Assembly: GCA_003151335.1 (NCBI GenBank)
Contig: PLXE01000120.1
Coordinates: forward strand, 62,001 to 126,000
Length of the DNA stretch: 64,000 nt
Source: Acidobacteriaceae bacterium
GTDB lineage: Bacteria > Acidobacteriota > Terriglobia > Terriglobales > Acidobacteriaceae
Reading direction: 5' to 3'
Shown here: positions 34,304-43,248 of the stretch, piece by piece
How the letters are laid out: the number at the start of each line of letters is the position of its first letter
Position numbering within the stretch: the stretch's first letter is position 1
The notes under the pieces: model-generated
Databases searched by the model: none
What the model was told of the DNA's origin: nothing
Seen by the model: only the letters and a program-made list of their open reading frames with translations
Program-made: the position numbers and the translations under genes

Positions 34304-34513
34304 CTACTGGACCCTCGTCACGTTGCCTGCCTGCGGGCCTTTCTGGCCATCGACGATCTCGAACTCGACCTGGTCGCCTTCCTGCAAGCTCTTGTAGCCT
34401 TCAATGTTGATCGCACTATAGTGCACGAACACATCCGAACTACCATCCTCACGGCCTATAAATCCAAAGCCTTTCGCGTTGTTGAACCACTTGACGGTTC
34501 CTTTCAGTCTCAC
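34304..34513 (-). CDS. Cold-shock domain protein (CspA family)
   Basis: A 69-residue single cold-shock domain with RNP1 KGFGFIGRE and RNP2 VFVHYSAI; it binds single-stranded RNA/DNA as an RNA chaperone. The true start is the GTG at 34513 ([15 protein letters not shown]), which has AGGAGGAA upstream; the ORF-track start at 34582 would add a basic leader. The upstream 5' region contains a GGCCAAT-TGG-ATTGGCC palindrome (34638-34654) and a TTGACA further up, so a structured leader of the type seen in csp mRNAs is possible. Confidence 0.93.
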   Translation of the reverse strand: MRLKGTVKWFNNAKGFGFIGREDGSSDVFVHYSAINIEGYKSLQEGDQVEFEIVDGQKGPQAGNVTRVQ

Positions 34514-34637
34514 TTTCTTCTTCCTCCTGGCAGAGCCCATCAGCATCCCCACCCCGAGGATGCCGGTCTTGAATTGCGTCAATCAGGTTACGCCCAGAAG
34601 CCAAAGTCGATGGAGGAGTTTCCCCTAGATCACATCT

Positions 34638-34654
34638 GGCCAATTGGATTGGCC
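34638..34654. promoter_or_regulatory. Hairpin-forming palindrome in the cold-shock gene leader
   Basis: GGCCAAT and ATTGGCC with a TGG centre, about 125 bases upstream of the csp start. Could be an mRNA hairpin or an operator. Confidence 0.35.
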
Positions 34655-34785
34655 TGTCGAACAGCGTACTTTAAGCTTGCTCCCGTGTGCTGGTGTTGTC
34701 AAGAGAGTATATAGACTGAAGTCCCATTTCGAGAGGGGGTTTGAGCGTCCGGGCCCTAGGCCAGCCAACGGCCTTGACGAGTATC

Positions 34786-35412
34786 TCACTCCAGCGATGA
34801 CCCACTGCGGAGACTCTGCGCCAACCACAAAACGGAGGCGATTGTCTTGCCATCGCGAATCTCGCCCGATCGGACCATGTCCAACGCTTGGGACAAAAGC
34901 GTCAGACGGCACTCGATAGATTCATCCTCTTCGGGCTGTGCATCACCGGCCGTCAGCCCGCGAGCGAGGTACACCGTCATGGTCTCGTCCAGAAAGCCCG
35001 GGCTGGGATAGAAGAACAGAGCCCGCGTCCACTTGGCGGCGCGATATCCAGTTTCCTCCAGTAGTTCGCGCTTGGCCCCGGCCAGAGGTTTCTCCCCTGG
35101 ATCGACACGGCCGGCAGGTAGTTCCCAGAGATAATCGTCAGCTGCATAACGGTACTGGCGCTCCAGCAGAACGCGCGGCTCGGGCCCGCTGTCGTCCACG
35201 GCGAGAATTACAGCCGAGCCGGAATGCCGCACCACGTCACGCCGCGCAACAATTCCGCCCGGCTCACGCACGCGGTCGGAACTGACGCTGAAGGCGGGCC
35301 CTTTGAAGACGGTCCTCGACGAGAGGACCTCGACTTTCTTTGTCCTGCGGGATGGTTTTTCTGATTTGCGGCTGCTGGCTGGCTTTTCCGACACGCGCTT
35401 TTTCGATGGCAT
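34786..35412 (-). CDS. NUDIX hydrolase, ADP-ribose pyrophosphatase-like
   Basis: A 208-residue NUDIX protein with a complete Nudix box, GRVDPGEKPLAGAKRELLEE then TGY, and the upstream LLERQYRYAADDYLWELPAG typical of ADP-sugar pyrophosphatases. The first 30 residues are Lys/Ser/Arg-rich and probably unstructured. ATG 35412 is preferred over 35511, which overlaps the divergent gene. It likely hydrolyses ADP-ribose or another nucleotide sugar. Confidence 0.9.
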   Translation of the reverse strand: MPSKKRVSEKPASSRKSEKPSRRTKKVEVLSSRTVFKGPAFSVSSDRVREPGGIVARRDVVRHSGSAVILAVDDSGPEPRVLLERQYRYAADDYLWELPAGRVDPGEKPLAGAKRELLEETGYRAAKWTRALFFYPSPGFLDETMTVYLARGLTAGDAQPEEDESIECRLTLLSQALDMVRSGEIRDGKTIASVLWLAQSLRSGSSLE

Positions 35413-35481
35413 GGTCTCACCACTATAAGGCAGTTGCCGCGAGTTTTCGTAAGGGCCGCGTTGAACCGCGCGAAATCTGCT

Positions 35482-36372
35482 ATGCTGCCCGCCGTGCCTA
35501 AACAATCTCACTCCTCTCGTCCCCTGACGGTCAGCATCGTAGGTCCGGGGAATTTAGGAACGGCGTTGGCGTTAACGTTGCCGTCCGCAGGCTACGTGGT
35601 GAAGTTCATTGCCGCTCGCCCCAAGAGCATCGCCAGTCGTGAAACGAAAGGCCTGGCGCGAAGAGTAAAGGCGCGACTGGTCGCGCTGGACAAGGTACCG
35701 CTCGACAGCGATCTTGTCTGGATCACCGTTCCCGATGACGCGATTGCCGCAACGGCCCTGCGACTTGCGCCAACCCAGGACTGGCGGGGGAAGATTGTCT
35801 TCCACTCCAGTGGCGCTCTGACCAGCGACGATCTGGCTCCGCTGCGTGCGCAGGGAGCCAAGGTCGCATCGGTGCATCCCGGCATGACATTTGTGCGCGG
35901 TCCGGCGCCGCTGATGTTGGGGGTGGCATTTGCGGTCGAGGGAGATCCCGCAGCCGTTCGCGTGGCCAAACGAATCGTGCAGGACCTGGGCGGTACAACG
36001 TACGCCATCGACAAGCGCAATAAGGTGCTGTATCACGCTTTCGGCAGTTTTGCCTCGCCTCTGGTGATCGCCTTGATGGCTTTGCTGGAGCGCGTGGCGC
36101 AGGCCGCCGGCATCAGGCCTGATGACGCCAAGACCATGATGGTTCCCCTGCTGACGCAGACGTTGCGCAATTACTTGCAGCACGACGCCGCCTCGGCTTT
36201 CAGCGGTCCCTTGGTACGCGGCGATGTCGCTACGGTTCGCCGGCACTTGGAGGAGTTGAAGGCGGTTCCCGAGGCACGCGCCGTGTACATCGCGTTGGCC
36301 AGGAGCGCAGTGATGAATTTGCCGGTGAAAAATCGTAAGGCGATGGAGCGGGAGTTGAAAGGTCGCGAGTAG
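35482..36372 (+). CDS. Rossmann-like / DUF2520 domain protein
   Basis: A 296-residue protein: N-terminal NAD(P)-binding fold with SIVGPGNLGTALALTL, a middle SVHPGMTF segment, and a C-terminal all-helical DUF2520 domain (HAFGSFASPLVIALM; FSGPLVRGDVATVRRHL). It resembles ketopantoate reductase-like or pyrroline-carboxylate reductase-like dehydrogenases of unknown substrate. Start 35482 or GTG 35494; divergent from the NUDIX gene across 69 bases. Confidence 0.87.
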   Translation: MLPAVPKQSHSSRPLTVSIVGPGNLGTALALTLPSAGYVVKFIAARPKSIASRETKGLARRVKARLVALDKVPLDSDLVWITVPDDAIAATALRLAPTQDWRGKIVFHSSGALTSDDLAPLRAQGAKVASVHPGMTFVRGPAPLMLGVAFAVEGDPAAVRVAKRIVQDLGGTTYAIDKRNKVLYHAFGSFASPLVIALMALLERVAQAAGIRPDDAKTMMVPLLTQTLRNYLQHDAASAFSGPLVRGDVATVRRHLEELKAVPEARAVYIALARSAVMNLPVKNRKAMERELKGRE

Positions 36373-36447
36373 CTACCCGTTCCGCTGGACACACGCGTCC
36401 CGAAACTGTTTTAGAATGTCGCAGTCCAATACTTTGTAGGAGCTCAA

Positions 36448-38106
36448 ATGCGTTCTCTTCTCTTGAACCTGGCGTTGTTATCGCTCTTACTGATTCCGGC
36501 GCTCGGGCAACAACCAGACTCGCTCCAGAGCCAGCCCAAGACCGAAACTCAGGCCAAGACCAACGCAGCATCCAAGAAGGCACAGTCCGCGCCGGCGAAG
36601 TCCCCCGAGACCCCCACGGCGACGGAAGAACAAAAGCCCGAGGCGGCCAAGGAATCCGGCGACAAGGCGAAGGACAAAGAAGAACACTTCGACATGACCG
36701 AGGTGGCGCCGATTGTGACCCATCACCAGATCACCGTGAACGGGAAACTACTGCACTACACGGCCACCGCCGGACGCCTTCCGATTAAGCGCGATGACGG
36801 CAAAATCGAAGCCGAGATGTTTTTCGTGGCTTACACCCTGGATGGGCAGGAGACCAGCAAGCGCCCCCTGACCTTTGCCTTCAACGGCGGGCCGGGTTCG
36901 TCGTCGATTTGGTTGCACATGGGAGCGCTCGGGCCCAAGCGGGTAGTCCTGCAACCGGACGGCTTCATGCCCCCCGCGCCTTACCGCCTGGAAGACAACC
37001 CCTACACGCTGCTCGACAAGACCGATCTGGTGCTGGTGGACGCGATTGGCACCGGGTTCAGTCGCGCGGGCGATGCCGAGATGTTCAAGAAGTTCTGGGG
37101 AGTGACAGGCGACATTGAAGCCTTCAGTGAATTCATTCGTCTCTACATCACGCGCAATGAGCGCTGGACTTCGCCCCTCTACCTGCTGGGTGAAAGCTAT
37201 GGCACGACGCGGTCGGCGGGAATCGCGGGCTACCTTGCCGACCATGGCATTTCCTTCAATGGAATTACGCTGCTTTCGATGGTGCTGAATTTCGAGACCC
37301 TGATCAGCAACAAGACCAACGACCAGGCCTACGTGTTCCTCGTGCCTTCGTTCACCATGATCGCGGGATACCATCACAAGCTGGCGCCCGACCTTGCCCA
37401 GGACATGAACAAAGCGCGCGAGGAAGCGCAACGCTGGGCATCCACCGAGTATGCGCAGGCGCTCGACAAAGGAGACGCCCTGACGCCGGAGGAGCGGCAG
37501 AAGGTCATCAGCCAGTTGGCGCGCTATACGGGCGTAAGCGCTGACGTGATCGATCAGGCGAATCTGCGCATCGATGTGCGCAAGTTCACTCATTACCTGC
37601 TGATCGACCAGAAATTGCGCGTGGGCCGCCTGGATGGGCGTTACACCGGCCCCGACCCCAACGGTCTGCTGGATACTCCCTATTACGATCCCACCGGATC
37701 AGCCACGACTCCACCCTTCACTTCGGTGTTCAACAACTATGTGCGGACGGAGTTGGGTTATAAAACTGACATGCCGTACTACGTTAGCGCCCCGACGGCG
37801 GGGTTTGAGAAGTGGGATTGGGGATCGAGCATTCAGGGCTTTCCCGACACAGCCACCGCGCTCCGCCAAGCCCTGGTAAAAAATCCTTACTTGAAGGTGT
37901 TCGTGATGGAGGGCTATTACGATCTGGCTACGCCATTCGCCGCCGCCAATTACACCATGGAACATCTCGATATCGGCCCGAAATATCACCAGAACATTTC
38001 CTTCGCCACTTACGATGCCGGACACATGGTGTATCTGCCCATGGATGGTCTGAAGAAAATGAAAAGCGATGTGGTGAAGTTCATGGAGATGTCGGGGGCG
38101 CAGTAA
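36448..38106 (+). CDS. Secreted serine carboxypeptidase (peptidase S10 family)
   Basis: A 552-residue exported peptidase with a signal peptide (to about residue 21) and a 55-residue Lys/Ala/Pro/Glu-rich linker before the alpha/beta-hydrolase core. The catalytic Ser is in [11 protein letters not shown], Asp in YYDLATPF and His in DAGHMVYL; the oxyanion motif is [11 protein letters not shown]. It has AGGAG before the ATG. It removes C-terminal residues from peptides in the periplasm or outside the cell. Its stop codon is followed at once by a copy of the tRNA-Glu anticodon region. Confidence 0.92.
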   Translation: MRSLLLNLALLSLLLIPALGQQPDSLQSQPKTETQAKTNAASKKAQSAPAKSPETPTATEEQKPEAAKESGDKAKDKEEHFDMTEVAPIVTHHQITVNGKLLHYTATAGRLPIKRDDGKIEAEMFFVAYTLDGQETSKRPLTFAFNGGPGSSSIWLHMGALGPKRVVLQPDGFMPPAPYRLEDNPYTLLDKTDLVLVDAIGTGFSRAGDAEMFKKFWGVTGDIEAFSEFIRLYITRNERWTSPLYLLGESYGTTRSAGIAGYLADHGISFNGITLLSMVLNFETLISNKTNDQAYVFLVPSFTMIAGYHHKLAPDLAQDMNKAREEAQRWASTEYAQALDKGDALTPEERQKVISQLARYTGVSADVIDQANLRIDVRKFTHYLLIDQKLRVGRLDGRYTGPDPNGLLDTPYYDPTGSATTPPFTSVFNNYVRTELGYKTDMPYYVSAPTAGFEKWDWGSSIQGFPDTATALRQALVKNPYLKVFVMEGYYDLATPFAAANYTMEHLDIGPKYHQNISFATYDAGHMVYLPMDGLKKMKSDVVKFMEMSGAQ

Positions 38107-38129
38107 CCGGGTTTGAGGATTGAGAATCT
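38107..38129. repeat. 23-bp copy of the tRNA-Glu anticodon region (att-like remnant)
   Basis: CCGGGTTTGAGGATTGAGAA and the next three bases match 39780-39802 inside tRNA-Glu at 22 of 23 positions in the same orientation. It begins one base after the S10 peptidase stop. The two copies bound a 1.7-kb segment holding only the GloVer-repeat gene. Confidence 0.7.
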
Positions 38130-38288
38130 AGCGGCCTAGTTAACAGGCTCAATCACTTACGGCCTGTAGTAACCAATCTGTGTACCGCTGTGTATACCAA
38201 GAACCAAAAAATGCCCTCCCAAATTTGCAGCGCTTGCGTCGGTTCGAACTCGGATTGGTTCCAGAACTTTCCAATCCCTACGGCGATG

Positions 38289-39566
38289 TTACGGCGTGAT
38301 CTCCCAGGCGACCCCCTTGTCGTAGGCACCGCCCCCTCCTGCGGTGCCGTAGAGATTACCACTCACGTCAAATGCCACGCTGCCATCGGGACCCCAACCG
38401 TCGGCACCACCAGTGAAGTCGTAAAGCGACGTATAAGTCCAACCCGGGCCGGCCAACTTGAAAACATTGCCTCGCTGGTACGCCCCATATCCGGCGGTCG
38501 TGCCGTACAGGGTCCCCGCCTTCATAACCAAGTCGCCGGCAGGTCCATAACCGTCACCGTACCACGAGTAAAGCAGCGTATATGTCCAGTTTCCGCCTGC
38601 GGGCGTGAGTTCGTAGACCGTGGCGCCGCTATAACTAGTGCCAGAGGTAGCACCGTAAAGATTGCCCGCCTGATCAAAGATCACACCGGCGTAAGGGGAT
38701 TCTCCGTCCACTCCGCCGCTGAAGCTGTGGAGAGTCTTTTCCGCCCAGCCTGCGGCTGAGGGGGTCAACTGGAAAACGTTCCCACGATAGGCGGAACCGC
38801 CTCGAAGCGTCGTGCCATAGAGATTTCCTGCCTGATCAAACACCAGTCTCGCTTCGGGGAAGGCGCCGTCTGTCCCGCCGCGGAAGCTGTACAGGATGGT
38901 CTCTGTCCAGCCGCCGCTTGAAGGTGTCAGCTTATAAACAACCCCGCAGCCACCTGAGCAAGCGGGAGAGCCCCCGCCGCCGCTTGCAGTGCCGTAGAGA
39001 TTGCCCCGCTGGTCGAAGACAACCTCGGCATTGGGATACAGTCCATCACTGAATCCGCTGAAGCGATAAAGAACGGTTTCGGTCCAGAAACAGAGCGCAG
39101 CCTTACAGGGGGTCGCTGGCGGCCTTAGCTGGAAGACCGTACCGCAACCAGGGACGAAATCGCGATTCTCACAAGGTCCTCCTCCACCCGCTTGCGTGGT
39201 GCCATAGAGATTGCCGTCCGGGCCGATAATGACTCTGGCTGTGGGAAAAATCCCATCAGTACCGCCGGAAAAGTCGTAGAGTGGGACCAACATCCAGCCG
39301 GAACCTGCGTGCGCTAGCTTGAAGACGGCGCCGCATCCGCGGCTTCCGCAATTGCTACCAGTGTTACCGCCTTCGTAGTTCGTGCCATAGAAATTTCCTG
39401 CTCTGTCGATTGTCAACCCAGCCACCGGGGCTTCCCCATCGGCTCCGCCTGTGAAGTTGCCAATCACGGCGAATGTCTGCGCCTGCGCCGATTGGGTCAA
39501 CAGGACTAGCGTCAAGATAATCGTCAGAGTCATAAGCGATGTGACTGGACTGTGCTTGCTGCACAT
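38289..39566 (-). CDS. Secreted GloVer-repeat (Gloeo_Verruco) protein
   Basis: A 425-residue exported protein made almost wholly of a repeated unit ending in a GNLYGTT-type motif (YSFRGGTDGAFPEARLVFD, then QAGNLYGTT). I count about seven good copies, with the spacing typical of TIGR03803 repeats, which likely form a beta-propeller. Signal peptide at residues 12-29 (ending QSAQAQ). ATG 39566 has AAGGAGT five bases upstream; the ORF-track start at 39677 is rejected. Function of the family is unknown. It stands alone between the tRNA-Glu fragment and tRNA-Glu. Confidence 0.87.
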   Translation of the reverse strand: MCSKHSPVTSLMTLTIILTLVLLTQSAQAQTFAVIGNFTGGADGEAPVAGLTIDRAGNFYGTNYEGGNTGSNCGSRGCGAVFKLAHAGSGWMLVPLYDFSGGTDGIFPTARVIIGPDGNLYGTTQAGGGGPCENRDFVPGCGTVFQLRPPATPCKAALCFWTETVLYRFSGFSDGLYPNAEVVFDQRGNLYGTASGGGGSPACSGGCGVVYKLTPSSGGWTETILYSFRGGTDGAFPEARLVFDQAGNLYGTTLRGGSAYRGNVFQLTPSAAGWAEKTLHSFSGGVDGESPYAGVIFDQAGNLYGATSGTSYSGATVYELTPAGGNWTYTLLYSWYGDGYGPAGDLVMKAGTLYGTTAGYGAYQRGNVFKLAGPGWTYTSLYDFTGGADGWGPDGSVAFDVSGNLYGTAGGGGAYDKGVAWEITP

Positions 39567-39712
39567 GGGTACTCCTTGCGAGAAAACAAACTGATTCTGG
39601 CTCATCTCAGACCGCTTTGCAAGAACGAACGGTTCCATTTGTCCTAGCTGAAATCTGTGTACCACGAATCGCGCCAAAGGCCGCTAGCGGATGACACGAG
39701 GTATTTTGAGCA

Positions 39713-39740
39713 AAAACGAAACCCGCTGATTTAGCGGGCT
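39713..39740 (-). terminator. Rho-independent terminator of tRNA-Glu
   Basis: Minus-strand stem CCCGCT with AGCGGG around AAATC, followed by TTTCGTTTTTG. Confidence 0.7.
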
Positions 39741-39755
39741 TTAGCGGTTGATAGC

Positions 39756-39830
39756 TGGTAGCGCTACCGGGAATCGAACCCGGGTTTGAAGATTGAGAAT
39801 CTTCCGTCCTAACCCCTAGACGATAGCGCC
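39756..39830 (-). tRNA. tRNA-Glu (anticodon CUC)
   Basis: Cloverleaf readable on the minus strand: acceptor GGCGCTA with TAGCGCT (a G-U at the first pair), anticodon stem GAAGA/TCTTC with loop TTCTCAA (anticodon CTC), T-arm CCGGG-TTCGATT-CCCGG, and an encoded ACCA end. A TATAAT box lies about 20 bases upstream. Confidence 0.95.
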
Positions 39831-39850
39831 CCTTTCAGCAAGGCTGCTGC

Positions 39851-39856
39851 ATTATA
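39851..39856 (-). promoter_or_regulatory. -10 box of tRNA-Glu
   Basis: Perfect TATAAT on the minus strand, 20 bases before the tRNA 5' end. The -35 region (CTTATA or neighbouring bases) is poor. Confidence 0.6.
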
Positions 39857-40148
39857 ACAAATCGCCTGCGTTTATAAGCGTTTCGCGCTCCTCGCGCATT
39901 CCACACCGGACACACGATTTAGTGCAGTGCATCACTGCGCACGTCCTTCCTTAGGAGTGCTAGTCTTTTTGGTCCGGCATTGAGAAAGTACAGATGACGC
40001 ACGCAAAGTCCGCCAAAACTCCCCTTTTAGGGCGGCTCCCGCAGAGGGGTTGACAACCTAGGTTCCCCGTAGCAGAATCCATCTGTAGGCGAATAAAAAG
40101 CGAAAGTAGCTCCTGCCCCCGTACTCGCTCCGCCCACCTGAGGTCCTT
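39857..40148. other. Intergenic region upstream of imuA
   Basis: Holds the candidate imuA promoter (40050-40078) and no gene that I can support. Confidence 0.5.
40050..40078 (+). promoter_or_regulatory. Candidate imuAB promoter with overlapping palindrome
   Basis: TTGACA (40050-40055), 17-base spacer, CAGAAT (40073-40078). The 10-base palindrome AACCTAGGTT (40055-40064) overlaps the -35/spacer, where a repressor such as LexA could block polymerase. The LexA site of this lineage is not known to me. Confidence 0.45.
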
Positions 40149-41090
40149 ATGCCGTCTGTCGCCACGCTTCGTGCCCGCATCGAGTCTTCGCTGGGCGAGC
40201 ACCTCACCTCCACGCTGTTGCTGCGCCAGCGCGCCGCCCCGCTGACGGTCTCAACCGGGTTGGCGGCGCTCGATGCGCTCACCGGAGGTCTGCCGCGAGG
40301 AGCCCTCAGCGAAATTACCGGGCCAGCTTCCTCGGGACGCACTGGGGTAATGCTGGCGGCGCTGGCGCAAGCCACCGGCCGGCGGGAAGTGTGCGCGCTA
40401 GTGGACGCCAGCGACAGCTTCGATCCCGCTTCGGCGGCGGCGGCTGGCGTGGATCTTGAGCGCCTGTTGTGGGTGTGTTGCAGTGAGCGCTCCAGTTTGT
40501 CACCGCATAAAGACCATCCACCACGGGCTGCGCTTGGCCGCCTCGAACAAATGTTGAAGGTGACGGACCTGCTGCTGCAAGGCGGTGGCTTTGGCATGGT
40601 AGTGCTCGATCTTGGCGATATTCCCGCTGAAAGTGCGCGGCGCGTGCCACTCACCTCGTGGTTTCGTTTTCGCCGCGCGGTGGAACCTACGGCGACCGTG
40701 CTGTTGCTCCTCGAACAGGAGCCTTGCGCCAAGACCTGCGCTTCCCTGGTCGTGCGATTGGAGCGCCAAGCGGTATGCGCCCGCGATGCAGTGGCAGCCC
40801 CCGCGCGCATTGGACCGGAAGGCTGGCAAATTGTGTCGCACAGCAGCTCTGGCATTCCTGAGAACAATGTCGTGAGCCATGCCGCGTTATTGCGGGGAAT
40901 GCAATTGCGGGCCGAAGTGGTGCGCTGCTCCAATCCCCCAGCCCGCCACGGCGGGGCGTTCGATGGAAACCCCGGCGCCTCCACCCCACCGAGCGCAAAA
41001 GCGACGCTCGGTGGGGGCCCCGGTTCGTGGACGCAACGCAAACCAGCGCAGCCAGCCAACGCCAATTTTGAATTGCGCGCTGCGTGGTGA
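40149..41090 (+). CDS. imuA: ImuA-type RecA-like protein
   Basis: A 313-residue relative of the RecA core, with the nucleotide-binding region LPRGALSEITGPASSGRTGVM (a degenerate Walker A, quoted in part) and hydrophobic strand GMVVLDLGDIPAE as Walker B. ImuA partners ImuB and DnaE2 in DNA-damage-induced mutagenesis. The C-terminal 70 residues are Gly/Pro-rich and contain an in-frame REP-like hairpin, so this tail may be repeat-derived. imuB starts 28 bases later. Confidence 0.85.
   Translation: MPSVATLRARIESSLGEHLTSTLLLRQRAAPLTVSTGLAALDALTGGLPRGALSEITGPASSGRTGVMLAALAQATGRREVCALVDASDSFDPASAAAAGVDLERLLWVCCSERSSLSPHKDHPPRAALGRLEQMLKVTDLLLQGGGFGMVVLDLGDIPAESARRVPLTSWFRFRRAVEPTATVLLLLEQEPCAKTCASLVVRLERQAVCARDAVAAPARIGPEGWQIVSHSSSGIPENNVVSHAALLRGMQLRAEVVRCSNPPARHGGAFDGNPGASTPPSAKATLGGGPGSWTQRKPAQPANANFELRAAW
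40984..41016. repeat. REP-like hairpin inside the imuA coding region
   Basis: Twelve-base stem CCCCACCGAGCG (40984-40995) and CGCTCGGTGGGG (41005-41016) with loop CAAAAGCGA. It is read in frame by imuA (TPPSAKATLGGGPG). Confidence 0.75.
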
Positions 41091-41118
41091 TTCTTCAACT
41101 TTCGACTTCGAGGCTTGG

Positions 41119-42909
41119 ATGTTTGCTTGTATCTACATTCCCGATTTCCCGGTGGAGGCCATCGTCCGCGTGGAGCCCTGGTTGCGCGAACAGGCGGTAG
41201 CTGTGCTGGAAGGCAAACCTCCACTGGTGCGCGTGGTGGCGCTCAATGAAAAAGCCCGCTGCCTGGGAATGGAAGTGGGCATGACCAAGCTGCAGACAGC
41301 TGTTTTCTCAGCTCCTGCAAATGAAGCGGCCCATTCCATCGAAGCTAAGGTTAAAACTTCCAAGACTACGCAGATCGAGCTTTCTTCCCGGCGCACGAGA
41401 AGCAAGCCGAAACCTGGTCTGGCAATCTTGCGTCAGCGCTCAGCCGAGCAGGAGAACTCGGCCCATGCCGCGCTGCTCGACGTCGCCCATGCTTTTACGC
41501 CGCGCGTGGAAGACACCACCAGCGACACGTTGCTGCTTGACCTGGCCGGGCTGGAACGGCTCTACGGCGCGCCTGCAACCACGGCGCGCGATCTGGCGTC
41601 GCGGGTAAACGCGATTGCGCTGGAGGCAAATATCGCGCTAGCCGCAAATCCTGAAGCCGCCTTGCATGCTGCGCGGGGATTCAGCGGGACAACCGTGCTT
41701 CCCGCTGGAGAAGAAGCGCATCGCCTGGGAGTGCTGCCGTTGCAGGTGCTGCTGGATACATTCGATATGTCGGTGCACGACGGTCTAGCTTCCGATCGCG
41801 AACGCGAGAAGCTAGGTGAACAGATGCTCGACACGCTGGAACGATGGGGCATACGTGATTTTCACACCCTGGCGCTGCTGCCCGAGCATGCACTGGCTTC
41901 ACGGCTCGGCGAAGCGGGCACGCGTTTGCAGCGTCTGGCCCGGGGAGCAGGCATGCGCACACTGGTGTTGTGCGAGCCAGTTACCCATTTTGAAGAGGCG
42001 ATGGAGTTGGAATCTCCGGTCGAAACGCTCGAGCCGCTGTCGTTCGTCTTGAACCGGCTGCTGGAACAACTATGTGCCCGGCTGGAGGCCCGGGCCCTGG
42101 CTGCACAGAAATTGCATTTGCGTTTAAAGCTGGAGCGGCGGGTCGCCGACGAGGAGACAACCTCTGCGCAGGACGTATCCGGAGATTCGTCCCACGTTGT
42201 GGGAGGTGGGAACATTGGGGAACGCATTTTGCGCCTGCCGGTGGCCATGCGCGATACCAAGATTTTTCTCAAGCTGTTGCAGTTGGAATTAGCGGCGCAT
42301 CCGCCGGGCGCTCCCATCACCAAAGTATGGATCGCAGCCGAGCCGGCGCCACCCCGTTCGGCACAGCACGGACTTTTCCTGCCTGTTACTCCCGAAGCGG
42401 AGAGGTTGGAGATTACGCTGGCCCGGATCAGTGGCATCGTGGGTGAGCGGCGGGCGGGAATCGCGCGTCGGCTGGATACCCACCAACGGGACGGGTTTCT
42501 GATGGATCGTTTCGTGACGGCAGAAGAGCCGAAGCAAAGGGAAGCTCCCACAATGTCAGATACCAAGGAGCCGGCACGATTGGCTTTGCGCATGTTTCGG
42601 CCGCCATGGCAGCTGCAGGTCAGGCTGGCAGAAGGACGTCCAGTGGCTTTGACGGCCGTGACGAAACCAGCCCGTCTAGGAGAACTGCAAGGAAAGGTTT
42701 TGTGGTCGGCAGGACCGTGGCGCTCCTCCGGAGACTGGTGGACGGAGAATGCGAAAGAGCAAAGCGCAAGCAAAGACCCAGTGTGTTTCTGGCACCGTGA
42801 AGAATGGGATGTAGCGCTGGCGAATGGGGACAGCGACAATGTGGCCCTCTATTGTATTTACCGCGATCTTACGAGTGGAAAGTGGTTTGCGGAGGCAAGC
42901 TATGACTGA
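41119..42909 (+). CDS. imuB: ImuB, Y-family polymerase-like translesion factor
   Basis: A 596-residue Y-family homologue: FACIYIPDFPVEAIVRVE start, DTLLLDLAGLERLYG catalytic-palm-like segment, helix-hairpin-helix (LERWGIRDFHTLALLPEHALASRLG) and little-finger region. The usual pair of catalytic acidic residues is not intact (IPDFP in place of DMDAF), consistent with ImuB being a non-catalytic hub joining ImuA, DnaE2 and the beta clamp. ATG 41119 is the domain start; the ORF-track start at 40879 overlaps imuA. It contains an in-frame repeat encoding PTMSD. Confidence 0.88.
   Translation: MFACIYIPDFPVEAIVRVEPWLREQAVAVLEGKPPLVRVVALNEKARCLGMEVGMTKLQTAVFSAPANEAAHSIEAKVKTSKTTQIELSSRRTRSKPKPGLAILRQRSAEQENSAHAALLDVAHAFTPRVEDTTSDTLLLDLAGLERLYGAPATTARDLASRVNAIALEANIALAANPEAALHAARGFSGTTVLPAGEEAHRLGVLPLQVLLDTFDMSVHDGLASDREREKLGEQMLDTLERWGIRDFHTLALLPEHALASRLGEAGTRLQRLARGAGMRTLVLCEPVTHFEEAMELESPVETLEPLSFVLNRLLEQLCARLEARALAAQKLHLRLKLERRVADEETTSAQDVSGDSSHVVGGGNIGERILRLPVAMRDTKIFLKLLQLELAAHPPGAPITKVWIAAEPAPPRSAQHGLFLPVTPEAERLEITLARISGIVGERRAGIARRLDTHQRDGFLMDRFVTAEEPKQREAPTMSDTKEPARLALRMFRPPWQLQVRLAEGRPVALTAVTKPARLGELQGKVLWSAGPWRSSGDWWTENAKEQSASKDPVCFWHREEWDVALANGDSDNVALYCIYRDLTSGKWFAEASYD
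42546..42563. repeat. Dispersed CCCACATTGTCAGACA-type motif in imuB
   Basis: TCCCACAATGTCAGATAC, encoding PTMSDT; related to the coxL-like gene repeat (5056-5094, PTLSDN) and to 63317-63332. A further partial copy, GTCCCACGTTGTGGGA, is at 42189-42204. Confidence 0.5.
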
Positions 42910-42995
42910 TGGGGAAGCAATTAGCAATTAGCATTCAGCAATTAGTATTCAGCGACTACTTAGATTCGTATGCCACAGCTTGTAGCAGCAGACCA

Positions 42996-43136
42996 GATTT
43001 GTATCAGGGCACGACTTCCAGTCGTGCCGTGGCTGCGGGCCAAGATAAACGGCTTTAGCCGCTGAAGACAGGGGCTAAAGCCCAATCGAGAAGGGGGCCT
43101 TTTCGGCACGGCTAAAGCCGTGCCCTGATACAAATC
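42996..43136. repeat. 141-bp composite REP/MITE-like element
   Basis: Ends are the inverted pair GATTTGTATCAGGGCACG (42996-43013) and CGTGCCCTGATACAAATC (43119-43136), a perfect 18-base match. Inside are further small hairpins: GCACGACT-AGTCGTGC, CGGCTTTAGCCG, GGGGCTAAAGCCC and GGCACGGCTAAAGCCGTGCC. Confidence 0.85.
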
Positions 43137-43210
43137 GCACCCACGAATCGCAGCCCACGTCATTTGAAGATGGGCTGTAGAGAGGACCACATTGATCTAA
43201 TCTGGGCCGT

Positions 43211-43244
43211 AACTGACTACTGACTACTGACTACTGACAACTGG
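43211..43244. repeat. Heptad repeat (CTGACTA)n before dnaE2
   Basis: About four copies of CTGACTA ending CTGACAACTGG, five bases before the dnaE2 ATG. It has the same sense-strand orientation as the array before the amidohydrolase gene. Confidence 0.85.
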
Positions 43245-43248
43245 TTTC

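Larger units (their letters stand above)
42910..43248. other. Gene-free spacer of repeats between imuB and dnaE2
   Basis: Contains three repeat families in order: GCAATTA heptads (42916-42953), a composite REP-like element (42996-43136) and CTGACTA heptads (43211-43244). No gene. Confidence 0.8.

Noticed and set aside
38107-38129. Second tRNA gene
   Set aside because: Only the anticodon-arm segment is present; acceptor, D- and T-arms are absent, so it is a fragment and not a functional tRNA.
40058-41224. 388-residue minus-strand ORF
   Set aside because: Antisense of imuA and the start of imuB; Arg/Ser/Pro-rich shadow composition.
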